Assembly: GCA_023213395.1 (NCBI GenBank)
Contig: CM041465.1
Location: 65,913,741-65,977,740, forward strand
From: Cycas panzhihuaensis
Lineage: Eukaryota; Cycadophyta
Length of the DNA stretch: 64,000 bases
Direction: 5' to 3'
Shown: piece by piece, positions 20,990 through 31,592 of the stretch
Layout of the letters: every line of letters starts with the position of its first letter
Numbering within the stretch: the first letter of the stretch is position 1
Position numbers and translations under genes: made by a program
Notes under the pieces: generated by a model
Told to the model about the DNA's origin: nothing
What the model saw: only the letters and a program-made list of their open reading frames with translations
Database searches by the model: none

Positions 20990-21349
20990 TTGAGGTGCTT
21001 AATACCCTCAAACCTACCATAACAGCTTAGAAGCATTAGTGTAATACTTCAACAACATTTGTAGGAGGGATTCCTACTTGTTCATATGAGGTGGAAGGAT
21101 CCTCATATGAAGTAGACCCCATAGGTCAATCCTCATGGGTATTCTCATTGAGATGGTGAATCCCTATGGAAGATGATATACCCATGTCATGTGTGGGGAG
21201 ATGATAGAAATTTGAGTGATCTTTGGTCACCCGAATAAAAGATGGGATCATTACCCTCTTGGGTGGGACCCTAAAATGAAGTTGAGATTTATGGTTGGGT
21301 CTCAGAAATGTAGGCATGATATGCCTATTCCAAGGGATATCCTTTGGAC
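20990..21349 (-). pseudogene. gag: Family T gag N-terminal region (minus strand)
   Basis: Read on the minus strand it matches 59100-59450 of the plus-strand family T copy: YEDPSTSYEQVG against FEVPSTSYGHVD, and a WxPxxRVxI-like block near 21230-21290. It is interrupted at 21350 by the family K chromovirus and continues at 29949. Stops are present. The gag core that should lie between this piece and 16955 is absent, so a deletion went with the insertion at 16961-20985. Confidence 0.68.
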
Positions 21350-21354
21350 TATTC

Positions 21355-21690
21355 CTTGTCAAAAATCTGGACTTGTAGTTGCAAAAATTAATAGAAAATG
21401 AAGCCAAAATAACACAAGTGCGCAACCAGATCACATATAGTGAATCACCAAAATGAATTCCAAAGTAATTTCTCTTTCAAGATACCATACCCAACAACAT
21501 TACAAGTGATTTAACCCTTTGAATATTCAAGTAGGGGTCTTCATCCTTATGATTCTATTGGTGGCCCTAGTGACCTTACATCTTATTGGATGGCTTAGCG
21601 GTCCATACACACATCTTAATAAACACCTTAATCCTTACTTGTTGGTGGCTCCCGCTCACTAATGCTAAGGAAAAGTGGGGTTATATTACA
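21355..21690 (-). repeat. 3' LTR, family K copy 2
   Basis: On the plus strand it reads TGGACTATTCC to GGGGTTATATTACA. It is followed by GGTCCCCCCCTCT, the complement of the polypurine tract (21691-21704). Confidence 0.93.
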
Positions 21691-21699
21691 GGTCCCCCC

Positions 21700-21995
21700 C
21701 TCTAAGACGTTGAGTCCTCGTAGTGTTGGAGATGAGGATGTTACTAGATGAACTCATCAGATTCCCAAGTAGCTTCATCTACATCGCAGTCGACCCATTG
21801 TACCAAGTGTTCAGAAATAGTGTGATTCTGAAGGCAGCACTCGCGATTGGCAAGGATTTTATTAGGAGGAATTGTAAGAGTTTACTCTTCAGAGAGAATG
21901 GGTAAGGTTGTGTGGGTTGTAACTTTAGTGCCAAGGTATTTTTTAAGGAAGGACATATGGAAAACATTATGGATATTAGTATTTAGGGGGAGTTC
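21700..21995 (-). pseudogene. pol: Chromodomain, family K copy 2
   Basis: The minus strand reads KYLGTKVTTHTTLPIL, then PPNKILANRE, HTISEHLVQWVDCDVDEATW and ESDEFI, the chromodomain-like segment also seen at 1771-2019. A stop in SEE*TL and more near the end break it. It directly follows the GPY-like end of integrase. Confidence 0.8.
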
Positions 21996-23200
21996 AAGGG
22001 CATAAGCAATTTCACTGATTTTGTGCAGGATCTTATAAGGGCCATAGTAGTGGGGGCTTAATTTATGCCCTTGATGTAACTTAAGGGATTATTTTTTATA
22101 AGGTTGGAGGTGAAGGTATACTAGATCTCTAATATCAAAGGATCAATCAGATTGGTAGCGGTCTACAAGTTGCTTCATTCGATTTCAGGTGGTGGCTAAA
22201 TTTTGTCAAAGGGCATGCAAGATTTGATCCATTTCTTAAAGCTTTGGTTGCGTAGAAGCTATTCAAAAGTTTATCGCTAGGTTATGGTGGGAAGGTAGGT
22301 GGTAGCCATAAAGAGCCAAAAAGGGGGACATACCAATGGTAGAATGATGGGAAGAGTTATATTAATACTCAGCTAGGGTAAGCCATGAGGTCCACTTAGC
22401 TTGGTATTCTGAGGCAAAGTAACACAGATAAGTTTCTAAAGTTTTGTTTAGAACCTCAGATTAGCCATCTATTTATGGGTGGTAGGCAAAACTCATGTTA
22501 AATGAGGTTCCAACATCCTTAAAGAGTTCTTGCCAAAAGGAGCTAGTAAACTTAGGGTTTGGATCGCAAGTGATAGATGATGGGAATCCATGGAAGTGAA
22601 ATATGAATTAGACATATAAGTCAATGAGATGGGAGGATGAATATGAGGTGTGCACCAGGAGAAAGTGTGAGTACTTGGTTAATCGATCAATGACTACCCA
22701 AATGGAGTCAAACCTGGTAGATAAAGGTAGGCCCGTGGTGAAGTCCATGGCAATATCTTGCCACTTACCTTGAGGAATATTTAATGGTTGGAGAAGGCCA
22801 TGGAGAGGTTTGGTCTCTACTTTATTTCGCTGATAGGTGTCGCATTCTAATACGAAGGTGAATATGGTGGTCTTCATATGGGGCCAAAAGAAATCAACAC
22901 AAATCCATCAATAAGTCTTATCAAAGCTAGAGTGGCCACTGAGGGGGGACGAGTGGTATTATGTTAGGATTTTAGGGATGAATGAGGAGTAGGGATGGAC
23001 CAAGATATGATTATGCTGGAGGAGGTGATTGTTAAAGGTTAACCAACCTTTATGGGTGAGAACGTTTTTTCTCCAATTAGGATAGTCTAACTGGGCTTGG
23101 TTTTCAACACATAGTTCATCAAGCCAAAGTGGTTGGGGATTGCTAATGGCATGGAGGCTTGGGTTAGGAACATTATCATCAGTGTGAAGATGTGAAAGGG
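21996..23200 (-). pseudogene. pol: Integrase, family K copy 2
   Basis: The longest open part is 22877-22608 (LECDTYQRNKVETKP, then AMDFTTGLPLSTRFDSIW). The second zinc-binding Cys is Tyr here (CDTY for CDTC in copy 1). The first Asp is in AMDF. The second Asp is present but its neighbourhood is altered (CDPNPKF for CDRDPKF), and the Glu (SEVLN) is present beyond a stop. The N-terminal part 23210-22959 (HTDDNVPNPSLHA, LDELCVENQAQLDYPNW) matches copy 1. Stops are scattered. Confidence 0.88.
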
Positions 23201-23700
23201 CATCTAACATTGTATTATCTTTGTCTTTTCTATATGTTATTAAGAAGTCAAAGACTTATAATCGGTGAACCTACTTAGCTTGTTCTTTAGATAAGACTAG
23301 TTGAGTCAATAAATTATGAAGGCTACGATGATCCGTGAGAGTAGTAAACTTAGAGCCTAAGAGATATTACCATTATTTATTAATAGCATGAAGAATAGCC
23401 TTCATCTCTTTCTGATATGTAGAGAGATAAAGCTCGTGATCTTTTAATTTTTGGCTTCGAATGTAATGGGATGAGAGTCTTGCATTAGGAGTGCACCTAA
23501 ACCAAACCCTAAAGCATTGCATTCAAGTTGGAAGGGTTGGTTGAAATTAGGAGTGATGAGGACTAGAGTGGAGGTTATTATGACCTTGAGTTGAGAAAAG
23601 GCAGCATCCACTTCTGGAGACCATTGGAAAGCCTCTTTATGAAGGAGGTTGGTTAATGGGGCGGCAAGATCAACATAATTATGCACGAAGCATCAATAAA
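23201..23700 (-). pseudogene. pol: RNase H, family K copy 2
   Basis: The open part 23686-23444 reads YVDLAAPLTNLLHKEAFQWS, then FQLECNALGFGLGALLMQ. The first catalytic Asp is Asn (CNALG), the same change as in copy 1 (YNASG). The rest (HSLHNLLTQLVLS, on the minus strand near 23290-23340) follows after shifts. Confidence 0.88.
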
Positions 23701-24345
23701 AACCAGTGAGCCCAAGGAATGCTCGTAGTTGGGTAAGAATGTGATGACCTATATTTTATTAAGGTCTATGCGTACCCCTTCTAATGATATGATGTGACCC
23801 AAATAATTGAGTTCTAATTGTCCAAACTCACACTTAGATAGTTTTGCATAAAGTTGGTGGTTTTCTAATATTTGGAGAATAATTTTTAGGTGTTGGATAT
23901 GGTGATCCAAGTAGGTACTATAAATAAGAATGTCATCGAAGAAAACTATGATAAGCTTTCAAAGGTAGGGACCAAAGATTTTATTCATGAGAGCTTGCAA
24001 GGTTGCCACGGCATTGCAAAGGCTAAAGGGCATTGCACGAAACTCAAAATGGCCATGATGTGTGCGAAATACTATATTATGGTAATCTTGTGGGGCAATT
24101 GGGATTTGGTAGTACCTAGATTAGAGGTTTAACTTAGAACAAATGGTTGCACCATGGATTTCATCTAGTATTCCATCTATGCGAGGGGTAGGAAACTTAT
24201 TTTTAATGGTAATCTTATTTAATTCCTTATAGTCAATGCAAAGGTGAAAGGAGCCATCCTTCTTTATAACTAAGATAATTGGGGCTGCATAAGGGCTTTT
24301 ACTTGGTTGGATTATGCCCATGTCAAGGATCTCATTTGTGAGTTT
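23701..24345 (-). pseudogene. pol: Reverse transcriptase, palm part, family K copy 2
   Basis: The minus strand reads MGIIQPSKSPYAAPIILVIK, KDGSFHLCIDYKELNK and NKFPTPRIDGILDEIHGA, then a stop. After it come AMPFSLCNAVATLQ and FFDDILIY (the YxDD box, FFDD here) near 23935. The N-terminal edge is cut at 24350 by the nested element. The enzyme would copy element RNA. Confidence 0.9.
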
Positions 24346-24350
24346 CTTAA

Positions 24351-24597
24351 TGTAACGAACCTATTCCTGTTACCATTCAACATAGAGAAATAAAAATAGA
24401 AAATGATAGATAAAAGATAAAGAAGAAGATGAAGTTCCAAAGAACATTCATTAACATAAGATTACAAAATACATCATGATGATCTCCTTATACATTACAT
24501 ACATATACATGGGGCTATTAAGGCTGCCCATCTCTTAGACTTATGCATGTGGGATAAATGAAATACAAGTAACCTCATATGGTAGAGGATCACAACA
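24351..24597 (-). repeat. 3' LTR of the nested gag-only element
   Basis: Plus-strand ends are TGTAACGAACC and GATCACAACA. It differs from the right LTR at roughly ten positions by eye. Confidence 0.95.
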
Positions 24598-24625
24598 TGC
24601 CCTCCCCCCTAAAAATGCTTCGCCC
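24598..24625 (-). other. Polypurine tract of the nested element
   Basis: TGCCCTCCCCCCTAAAAATG on the plus strand is the complement of a purine-rich tract directly upstream (minus sense) of the 3' LTR. Confidence 0.8.
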
Positions 24626-24929
24626 TCTAAGCATCCTAATTTAAGGACCATCTCTTGTTATTATTCTTCAATCGATAGCTCTTACAAATGTTGGTAGAAA
24701 AGTTGTGCATGGAATAGGGATCTATCCATCCCAAGTTGATCTTGATACACCCTGAATATCCTCTAATATACTCTGGATATCTATAATATTGAAACCATAA
24801 GCTCGAATGTTGTTCTTTCCTGGTGTTTGTAGTAGATGAATGCCTTGCTTGATAAGTTTTCTTGTGCTGGGCCTCTTGATAATGTGGATGCTAATATGGT
24901 TCCACTTTAGTTTACCTTTCAACTATTTG

Positions 24930-25484
24930 TGATACCTTTTGTTCCTTATCCTTAGGTGCCACTGGTGATGTGGGTTAGCAAATAACTTTTGTTACTTGCT
25001 CTTCTATTTGAGGTGATACATTTTCTTCCTTGTCCTTGGTTGCAACTGGTGATGTGGGATGGCAAACAACTTCTATTACCTGCTTTTGATATTCCTCATA
25101 ATCTTTCTTTTATTCTTGACTTTGTGGAGTTGAGAGAATTCCTTGTCCCACATTGCAATTATACTTCTCAAGTATTTTCCATGCTCCTTCTTTGTTTTGT
25201 TCAAGACTTTGCATCTCTTTCCACCACGAATCATTATATTTCTTACAGATAGCTAGTTCTAGAAAATAAAATGTATTAAGGAGTTGATTTGGGTCATACC
25301 AATTTTTAAACCAAATATAAGCCTCTTCTTATAGATATAATAAGGCTACTATAGTCATCTCCTCATTACATGTGTAGTTATCATCAAGTGATTCTAAATA
25401 TGCATCTATATCTTTAACCCAATCTTTTACAGAAAGAATCTCATCTGCATTAAAGATGCATGGTATGGGCCTTTTTGTAGCCAT
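24930..25484 (-). pseudogene. gag: gag-like frame of the nested element
   Basis: A minus-strand frame starts at the ATG at 25484 (MATKRPIPCIFNADEILSVK), followed by DWVKDIDAYLESLDD, IVALLYL*EEAYIWFKNWYD and EMQSLEQNKEGAWKILEKYN. The spacing of W and hydrophobic residues resembles a retrotransposon gag core (KWxxELExYL ... EAxxWWxxxx), but family assignment is weak. One in-frame stop (TAA after LLYL) is seen. The C-terminal part contains two near-identical 28-codon units (VATKDKEENV and VAPKDKEQKV). It may be the only protein the element ever made. Confidence 0.62.
24931..25098 (-). repeat. 84-bp tandem duplication in the gag-like frame
   Basis: GATACCTTTTGTTCCTTATC at 24931 recurs as GATACATTTTCTTCCTTGTC at 25015. 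The period of 84 bp equals 28 codons, so the frame is kept. The repeated core CACTGGTGATGTGGG is the most conserved part. Confidence 0.85.
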
Positions 25485-25506
25485 GATAATGTGGATATAG
25501 TAGAGA

Positions 25507-25563
25507 TTAAGGGTGTCTATAGCCTGTTATCCCCTAATTTTGATACAAAATTATATATTGGGT
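25507..25563 (-). promoter_or_regulatory. Leader block shared with the chromovirus
   Basis: On the minus strand AGGGGATAACAGGCTATAGACACCC lies just upstream of the gag ATG. The same block, with TAGGCTATAGACACCC and similar upstream bases (CCAAATAT, TTTGGGG), occurs in the chromovirus leader at 28445-28497. Its role (packaging, splicing or translation) is unknown. Confidence 0.55.
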
Positions 25564-26179
25564 CTCACGAGTAATGGTTTTGAGACCACGGTCTTAATGG
25601 CTAAGAAAATATAGTATGAAACCTTTAATTTAAAAAAAAAAATATTTCTGAAAAAAAAATATAGTTAAAAAATATATAAAATATGGTGTAGGATGACAGC
25701 CTTTGAAATATAATTCTAATGGTACAAATGGAATTGAATTCTAATATCTAGATCAAAAGTTATGCCCCTTTTAAGAATTTCACTGTTAGGGTTTTTATAG
25801 GCTGAAATAGTACTTTCTGATAAAATGCTAATAACTTTTTGCTCTAAACTTTGATGAACCTCAAACCACTTCCATTGGAAAGTAAATTAAAAAATGCATA
25901 GAATCAGAAAAAAATTGAGGTCATTTGGATACCTATAGCAAAATTTATTGCTCTTTGAAGTTGAGGTTGTAGATCTATCCCAGAATTATGGTGACAGAAA
26001 AAAAACGCAGGCCGAAATTAATTTTGTTGCAATTTTTGTACTTCTGCCCAAAAATCTGTAGTGCGACCACTCAAAATTTATAGAATGAGCTATTTTGTCT
26101 TAATTTTGCCATTACTTCTTAGAATTCTCAATGTTTATTCTCTTGAAAATGCTTTCAAACCCTTGATGACACCTCCAAG

Positions 26180-26199
26180 ATCGCCGCTCTGATACTAAT
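26180..26199 (-). other. Primer-binding site of the nested element
   Basis: On the minus strand TAGTATCAGAGCGGCGATC directly follows the 5' LTR. It matches initiator tRNA-Met except for one base at position 2. Confidence 0.88.
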
Positions 26200-26446
26200 T
26201 ATAATGAACCTATTCCTATTACCATTCAACATAGAGAAATAGAAATAGAAAATGATAGATAAAAGATAAATAAGAAGATGAAGTTCCAAAGAACATTCAT
26301 TAACATAAGATTACAAAATACATCATGATGATTTCCTTATACATTACATACATATATATGGGGCTATTAAGGCTACCCATCTCTTAGACTTATGCATGTG
26401 GGATAAATGCAATACAAGTAACCTCATATGGTGGAGGATCATAACA
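26200..26446 (-). repeat. 5' LTR of the nested gag-only element
   Basis: A 247-bp LTR ending GATCATAACA on the plus strand before the duplication CTTAA. It has the same length as its partner. Confidence 0.95.
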
Positions 26447-26451
26447 CTTAA

Positions 26452-27001
26452 TTTTATTCTTTTGGAAGTATGAGTTACGGTAAGGTCAAAAGTTGATAGG
26501 GTCATGGTTAGATTAGAGGTCAATTATATGATAGAAACCATATTCGGGAGGGGTAGTGGCAGGCAGAGGGGCAAATACTTGTTCATATTAGGTAATGACA
26601 TTCTGGATGCGTGGATGAATTTGTGATGTGATTTGAATATTATTGAGACAAACTATATACCTTAGGTGAGATTGAAGATAGCATTTCATATGTCCAAGAG
26701 ATACCACTTGGTTAGGGGGGGATTGCATTCCATAATTTTTGTGATTTCGACCCATGTGGTCTTTGAAGATAATGAAGGGATTTGTAGGAAAGTTATTCAT
26801 GCTATAGGTACTGAGTGTTTGTAATCATTAAATCCCTAAGATAGCATCAGATCCTCCTATTGACAAGGCATAGAAATCTGGCACCAAAGGGTATGAGCTA
26901 ATTTGGACTTGGAGGTTTTTAATAACACCTACACAATGGAGTTTCTAGTACTCTGGTAGAGAACATATGAAGCCAGTTTTTAGGAAAATATACAAGTTGA
27001 G
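26452..27001 (-). pseudogene. pol: RT N-terminal region, family K copy 2
   Basis: This is the part of pol between protease and the RT fingers, separated from the rest of RT by the nested element. The open stretch 26800-26588 (NNFPTNPFIIFKDHMGRNH) shows no sharp motif, but position and strand fit the protease-RT linker. Stops are present. Confidence 0.65.
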
Positions 27002-27260
27002 TTATCTAGCTATCAAAATATCAATGAAGTTAAGTGATGTACCACCATCGATCAAGATAGATATTGGAGTCTTATGGAGGATGCCTCTAACTCTTAGGGG
27101 TTCAGGGTAGGAGGAGGTGGTGATAACAGATATAGATACTTCATGGTGGAGGTCTAGTGTAGGTTCATCATGGGTTTCATCATCAGCCTCATGATCAGAG
27201 TCAGAGTCAAAGGGATCATTAGGGGAGTGGGATAGGTCAATGGAGAAAACCATACATTGT
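27002..27260 (-). pseudogene. pol: Aspartic protease, family K copy 2
   Basis: The open stretch reads SISVITTSSYPEPLRVRGIL, then KTPISILIDGGTSLNFIDIL. LIDGGTSLNFI is the active-site region, in which many plant chromoviruses have D-S/G-G; D-G-G is kept here. An acidic linker (DSDSDHEADDETHDE) precedes it. It would cut the gag-pol precursor. Confidence 0.85.
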
Positions 27261-28306
27261 GCTTTGCAAAAGTGACCATATCCGAAAGTCCACTTTTCTG
27301 CACACTACATACAAAGACTAGCCTCTAGTCAGTGTTGTGCTTCAGCTTGAGAAATTTGGATTCTTTTGGTGGATGTGTCATCATTCTAGTGATTAATAGA
27401 TGAGCGAGTGGAATCATCTTATCATGGCCGAGGACATCTCAAGTTGGCTTGAGAATAAGAGGCATCATCAAATTGAGTTTGAGGTCGCTTGAAGTCTGAC
27501 TATCGAGTGCGTGAGGACCAAGAGTTATCACGATGAATAGTTGAGGGTATGTTTGTTTCAAACTCAACTTCTACTACACGAGCCCACTTGAAAGCTTCCT
27601 TAAGGGAGTAGATTGCCATTATCTTTAATCTCATCTGAATACAGTCTTGGAGTCCTACCACATAAATATCAATCATGATTTGTTTGTCCAAGTTTTGGCT
27701 TTGTGGTATGTGATTATATAAGGCTTGAAATCCATCCATATAAGCCTTTATAGTTGAGGTCTACTTAAGCAGAGTGGGTTGTATGAAGAAAGATTGACTC
27801 CATGTATCTTCATATTATTCAAAGAAATAACTAGTGAAGTGGGACCATGTTTGGTGAGAGGGATATTCTCGCTTCTACTAGTTAAACCAATGTTGAGCTT
27901 GACCATCTAAGTGAATGGAAGTGTATAAGAGTTGGTTATCTTCTAACATTGGGTGAAGAGTGAAGTAGGATTCTAACTTGTTAATCTAGCTTTGAGTGCA
28001 CTCTCTATTCACATTTGGATCAAAGGTAGGAATGTTGATTTTATGGTGAAAAAAGAGTTGTCTTAGTGGAGAACCTCCTATATTGCTTCCTTGAAAAGGG
28101 GGAGGTTGGTTGCCTATTGAGTTAGAAGTTCTTGTGCTTTGGAGTTGAGGTGGCAACAACTACTAAAGTTGACTAAGAATCTCTCACCTAGTGTCGTCTA
28201 GGTTAGATTTGGTAGGCACGCCGTTGAGTCTATCGTTGAACTGTATTTTGAAGTTAGACAAGTCATTGGTCAACTCAGAAATTTTCTATGTTTGAGTTTT
28301 TTCCAT
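27261..28306 (-). pseudogene. gag: gag, family K copy 2
   Basis: The frame starts at the ATG at 28306 (MEKTQT*KISELTNDLSNF; a stop falls early). It continues with NIPTFDPNVN, INKLESYFTLHPML, LDGQAQHWFN and AYMDGFQALYNHIPQSQNLD, a chromovirus gag core. A zinc-knuckle-like LCMQCAEKWTFGYGHFCKA near 27290 keeps C-x2-C and GH-x-C spacing. Several stops disable it. The longest open part is 27739-27500. Confidence 0.85.
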
Positions 28307-29597
28307 TGGAGCTGAAGAAAGGGATTAAAGAAGCGAGAACAAGTAGAGAGAAGGGAAATAAATGAAGTGGGACAAAGCAAGAAAGAACGAGATATAAGAA
28401 TAAGGAGTTGTTATAAGGAAAGAAGGGGAAAATAAGGGGATGTGGGGTGTCTATAGCCTATTGACCCCAAATTACATAAGCAAGATATTTGGTCCACTAG
28501 AAAGAGAACAAAAAACTCATCAAAATGGGGTGTATGAGTTTTAAGGTAAATTTGAAATGGTGGGGCCCACTAGTGGCTCAGGTACAAAAAGAGTGAAAAT
28601 TGGGGGCATAAACTAAACTAGTGCAAAATAACCTTATGATATGCTGATCAAATTGAGGTATATGAGTTATAAGTATAATTTTTTTTTTTTTCGTTTTGCA
28701 CTGTGAGTAATGGATAAGTGGAGTTTTTTTTTTTCTCTTTTTTTTTTCTTTTTTTTTTTCTTTTTCTTTTGGTCTTGGAAACTTGACTATTCTGACAAGT
28801 TTTAAATTCAAGCAGTAAGTGGCTTGTGATCTTAATTAAGACCGAGGTAGAGGAAGCAAGGTAGGAATGATCAAATGTGTCCTAACCACTGAAAGATGAG
28901 GTGTGCTTGGTCTTATAGGCCTGCAAATAAACTTTTGATGCAGAAGTTTGGGGTAGGTAACTTCGTGGTGCTAACCGCTAACCATTGCACTACAGGACTT
29001 TAGTAGCCGATAGTTTGCCTGTACTAGGGAGGGTTTTGGGATCCTAAGGGGTTCCTCCTATATACTTAAAGGTACGTAGAGGCACACTTTTGTAGCTAGG
29101 TTCTGTTTAGGGCTTAGTTTAGGAGTGTTATCTCCAATCCTTCACGCAAGGGGCAGAAAAGCCACGATGCGCTTAGCCAGAATGATAGATCTTTGTGATA
29201 TTTAAATACCCCCAGCACAGGGTCTCTACCTAACTACATGGGTAGCCGTCCAGTAGTGTTATCTACCCAGGAAGGAGAGGTGGGAGGGGAAACAAAGGGT
29301 AGCTACCCGACAGTGTTATTTACCCTTGGAATATAACTCAATGTAGAAAAAGAGAAAAAATAAATAAATTGAAAGCAAAAGAAATAAATTACTTGTATTA
29401 CCTAAAGGAAGAAATTCTCATTCACTTTGTGACCTCTAATATGTCGTGTTACCATTCCTCAATCTCATTGGAGAGAGTACTAAATGAAGGTCTTTCCTCA
29501 ATCTCTACCTAGGTAGAGAGAGTACTCAATCATATAAGAAAAAAATTTTACTTTTCTAGGTAGCTTCCCACAATCGTGACGTAGCTCTGATACCACT
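28307..29597 (-). other. Leader of family K copy 2, with primer-binding site
   Basis: This is untranslated sequence between the 5' LTR and gag. The primer-binding site is the complement of AGTGGTATCAGAGC at 29584-29597. T-runs at 28678-28691 and 28726-28770 are A-rich on the coding strand. A conserved block at 28445-28497 is shared with the nested element. A tRNA-like scrap at about 28960-28995 is too short to call. Confidence 0.7.
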
Positions 29598-29943
29598 TGG
29601 ATTATTCCTTCTTAGAAATCTAGACTTGCAGGCGTGTAAATTAGCAGAAAATGAAGCTAAAATAACATAAGTATGCATGAAGATCATAGATAGTAAATCA
29701 CCAAAATGAGTACTGAAGTACTTTCTCTTTCAAGATACCATACCTGACAACATTATAAGTGATTTAACCCTTTAAATACACAAGTAAGGGTTTTCATCCT
29801 TATGATTCTATTGGTGGCCCTAGTGGCCTTACATCTTATTAGATGACTTAGCGATCCATACACACATTTTTATAAACACCTTAATCCTTACTTGTTGGTG
29901 GCTCCTGCTCACTAATGTTAAGGAAAGGTGGGGTTATGTTACA
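29598..29943 (-). repeat. 5' LTR, family K copy 2
   Basis: Plus-strand ends are TGGATTATTCC and GGGGTTATGTTACA, followed by the duplication TCCTT. It matches 21355-21690 and, inverted, 2036-2376. The TATA-like sequence is AAATACACAAG-complement near 29786. Confidence 0.93.
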
Positions 29944-29948
29944 TCCTT

Positions 29949-30190
29949 CCATGGTTGATTCAGAATTAGACAAAGGAAGGGAGGAATAAGGAGATTCTTC
30001 CAAAGTGGGAGGGAGACCTCGTAGATGATGAGAAAATCATTGTATTCAAGCTCCACCCAAAACTTTGGAAGAGGTAAGGATGAAAAATAAAGTAAAGATC
30101 TTGGGGGGTGCTAAACAAATGTAGAAGGAATGAACCAAAAGAGAAGGGCAACACTAACATAAGGGAAATTGGAATGCTCCCTTACTAGCA
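29949..30190 (-). pseudogene. gag: Family T gag N-terminal region, continued (minus strand)
   Basis: The minus-strand reading near 29966-30160 (FSSSTRSPSHFGRI, LFLPSF) corresponds to 59010-59110 of the plus copy (FTSFTRFATFV-like frame over the same bases). It completes the piece at 20990-21349 across the chromovirus. It ends at the primer-binding-like site. Confidence 0.6.
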
Positions 30191-30191
30191 G

Positions 30192-30210
30192 GTCCCTAGT
30201 ATTGTCACTA
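30192..30210 (-). other. Decayed primer-binding-like site, family T minus copy
   Basis: GGTCCCTAGTATTGTCACT is, inverted, AGTGACAATACTAGGGACC, which lines up with TGGCGACCATACTGGGGA at 58847 in the plus copy, at the same position between LTR end and gag. Confidence 0.6.
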
Positions 30211-30211
30211 G

Positions 30212-31552
30212 TGGAAGCACACCTCTCGAGGGTCACTAAGGATAAGAGCACCTAAGGAAATACTACAACTATAATAAGCACTTAAGGGTCTTAAGAGAGA
30301 GGATAGGTCACCCTGAAAGGGTATTCACATATTAGAACACAGTTTCGAGGACCAGTGGATAGTGCTTAAGACCTTCTCTTTAGGTGAGTATCTTCTAGAA
30401 TCTAGATTGGGTAAGGGCATCCTCAACTTACTAAGTAGCCTAAGGGAGAGCTCTCCTATCCTAATGGTGAAAGGGAAGAGAGGAAAGGCCCTCTTTTAGA
30501 GAGGAGGCAAGAGGGAAAGGATCATTCCTTCTAAAGTGGGAAATTAAAATAAAGAAAAAGGAGTGGTTGGTTGAGGGGTAAGAGAAGATTTGGTGTACAC
30601 AGGAACCAAATTAGAAGGATAAGATGATTAGAGAATTGTACTTAAGGTCACCTAAAGGGTGTGTCTTTAGGGTTTGGGCTAAATGTAAGGTTTGCTCAAC
30701 TGTGCTAAAGGTTTGAATTGTTCCTTTTATTCCAACTATGAGATGGAGTGGTAAAAACCAGGATATTAGCCTTGAAAGAAGAATGCAAATAAATAACAAG
30801 ACTCTCTTTTAACCTCACTCTCTTTACCTTTATCTGAAGAAGAATGATTTGGGGGAGGTAAAATAGAGAGAGGACATCAATGATTTATTTAAGCCTTTTC
30901 TTTTGATGCCAAAGAGAAGATACTTTTAAGTAGTTCATGCAAAGGAGTAATGGTAAGGAAAGGAATGTTATTTTGTTGGTTTGTCCTTTTCTTTCCTAAA
31001 AAAAAATATATATATACCTATGCATACTACATTCTTATGCTCATGCCAACAAAGGAGAAAAGAAAGGTATTTGTTATTTCCACATGAGGGAGGGGAAACC
31101 AAAGACAAGAATGCAAGCGTATGCATATTCCTCATATAGCCCCTTCCTATGAGTGCAAACATGCAAATGGAAGGCTACAACCCAATGCAAGAATAAGTAA
31201 ATTTCTTTTAGGGAAGAAGGGGGTAGATAAAAGGAGAGAGAGAGGAGAGTTATAAGGGGTACACTAGGAGGTATATCAGTCGGTGAGGTGTTGCATCCCT
31301 CTTCTCGTGCTTCCCTCGTTCATGGCTTTGTGTTCGAATTCATGATGGATGTTGTAGATGAAGTCGTGAGAGGGGTTCCCTTACCTTCCCCAAAGTATTT
31401 ATGAAATAAGAAATCTAAAAAGAGAAGTCAAAGAAAAATAAATACCAAAAGGAGAGATGTACCTCTTTATTATGATATGATTCCACTTTCCTGGTTAGAA
31501 GCCTTATCTTTCATACAAGTGAAACCTTTTAGCAATAAACAAGTGTATGCAT

Positions 31553-31592
<40 letters not shown>

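Larger units (their letters stand above)
24351..26446 (-). mobile_element. Gag-only non-autonomous LTR retrotransposon nested in the chromovirus
   Basis: Two 247-bp direct LTRs (24351-24597 and 26200-26446) flank 1.6 kb. The duplication CTTAA is exact at 24346-24350 and 26447-26451. The primer-binding site (on the minus strand TAGTATCAGAGC) is inside the right LTR boundary and a purine tract (AGGGGGGAGGGCA on the minus strand) is inside the left, so the element reads on the minus strand. Only a gag-like frame is visible, with no protease, RT or integrase. The size is between TRIM and LARD classes. A 55-bp leader block is shared with the chromovirus around it. Confidence 0.93.
21355..29943 (-). 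mobile_element. Ty3/gypsy chromovirus, family K copy 2 (complete, nested host)
   Basis: LTRs at 29598-29943 (5') and 21355-21690 (3') flank gag, protease, RT, RNase H, integrase and chromodomain on the minus strand. The duplication TCCTT lies at 21350-21354 and 29944-29948. A second element (24351-26446) sits in the RT; without it this element is about 6.5 kb. Many stops and LTR differences (336 against 346 bp) indicate an old insertion. It lies in the gag N-terminal region of family T. Confidence 0.95.

Noticed and set aside
28940-29000. tRNA-like or SINE-like scrap (minus strand TAGTGCAATGGTTAGCGG)
   Set aside because: It resembles an A-box but I find no B-box, cloverleaf or SINE tail at the right distance.
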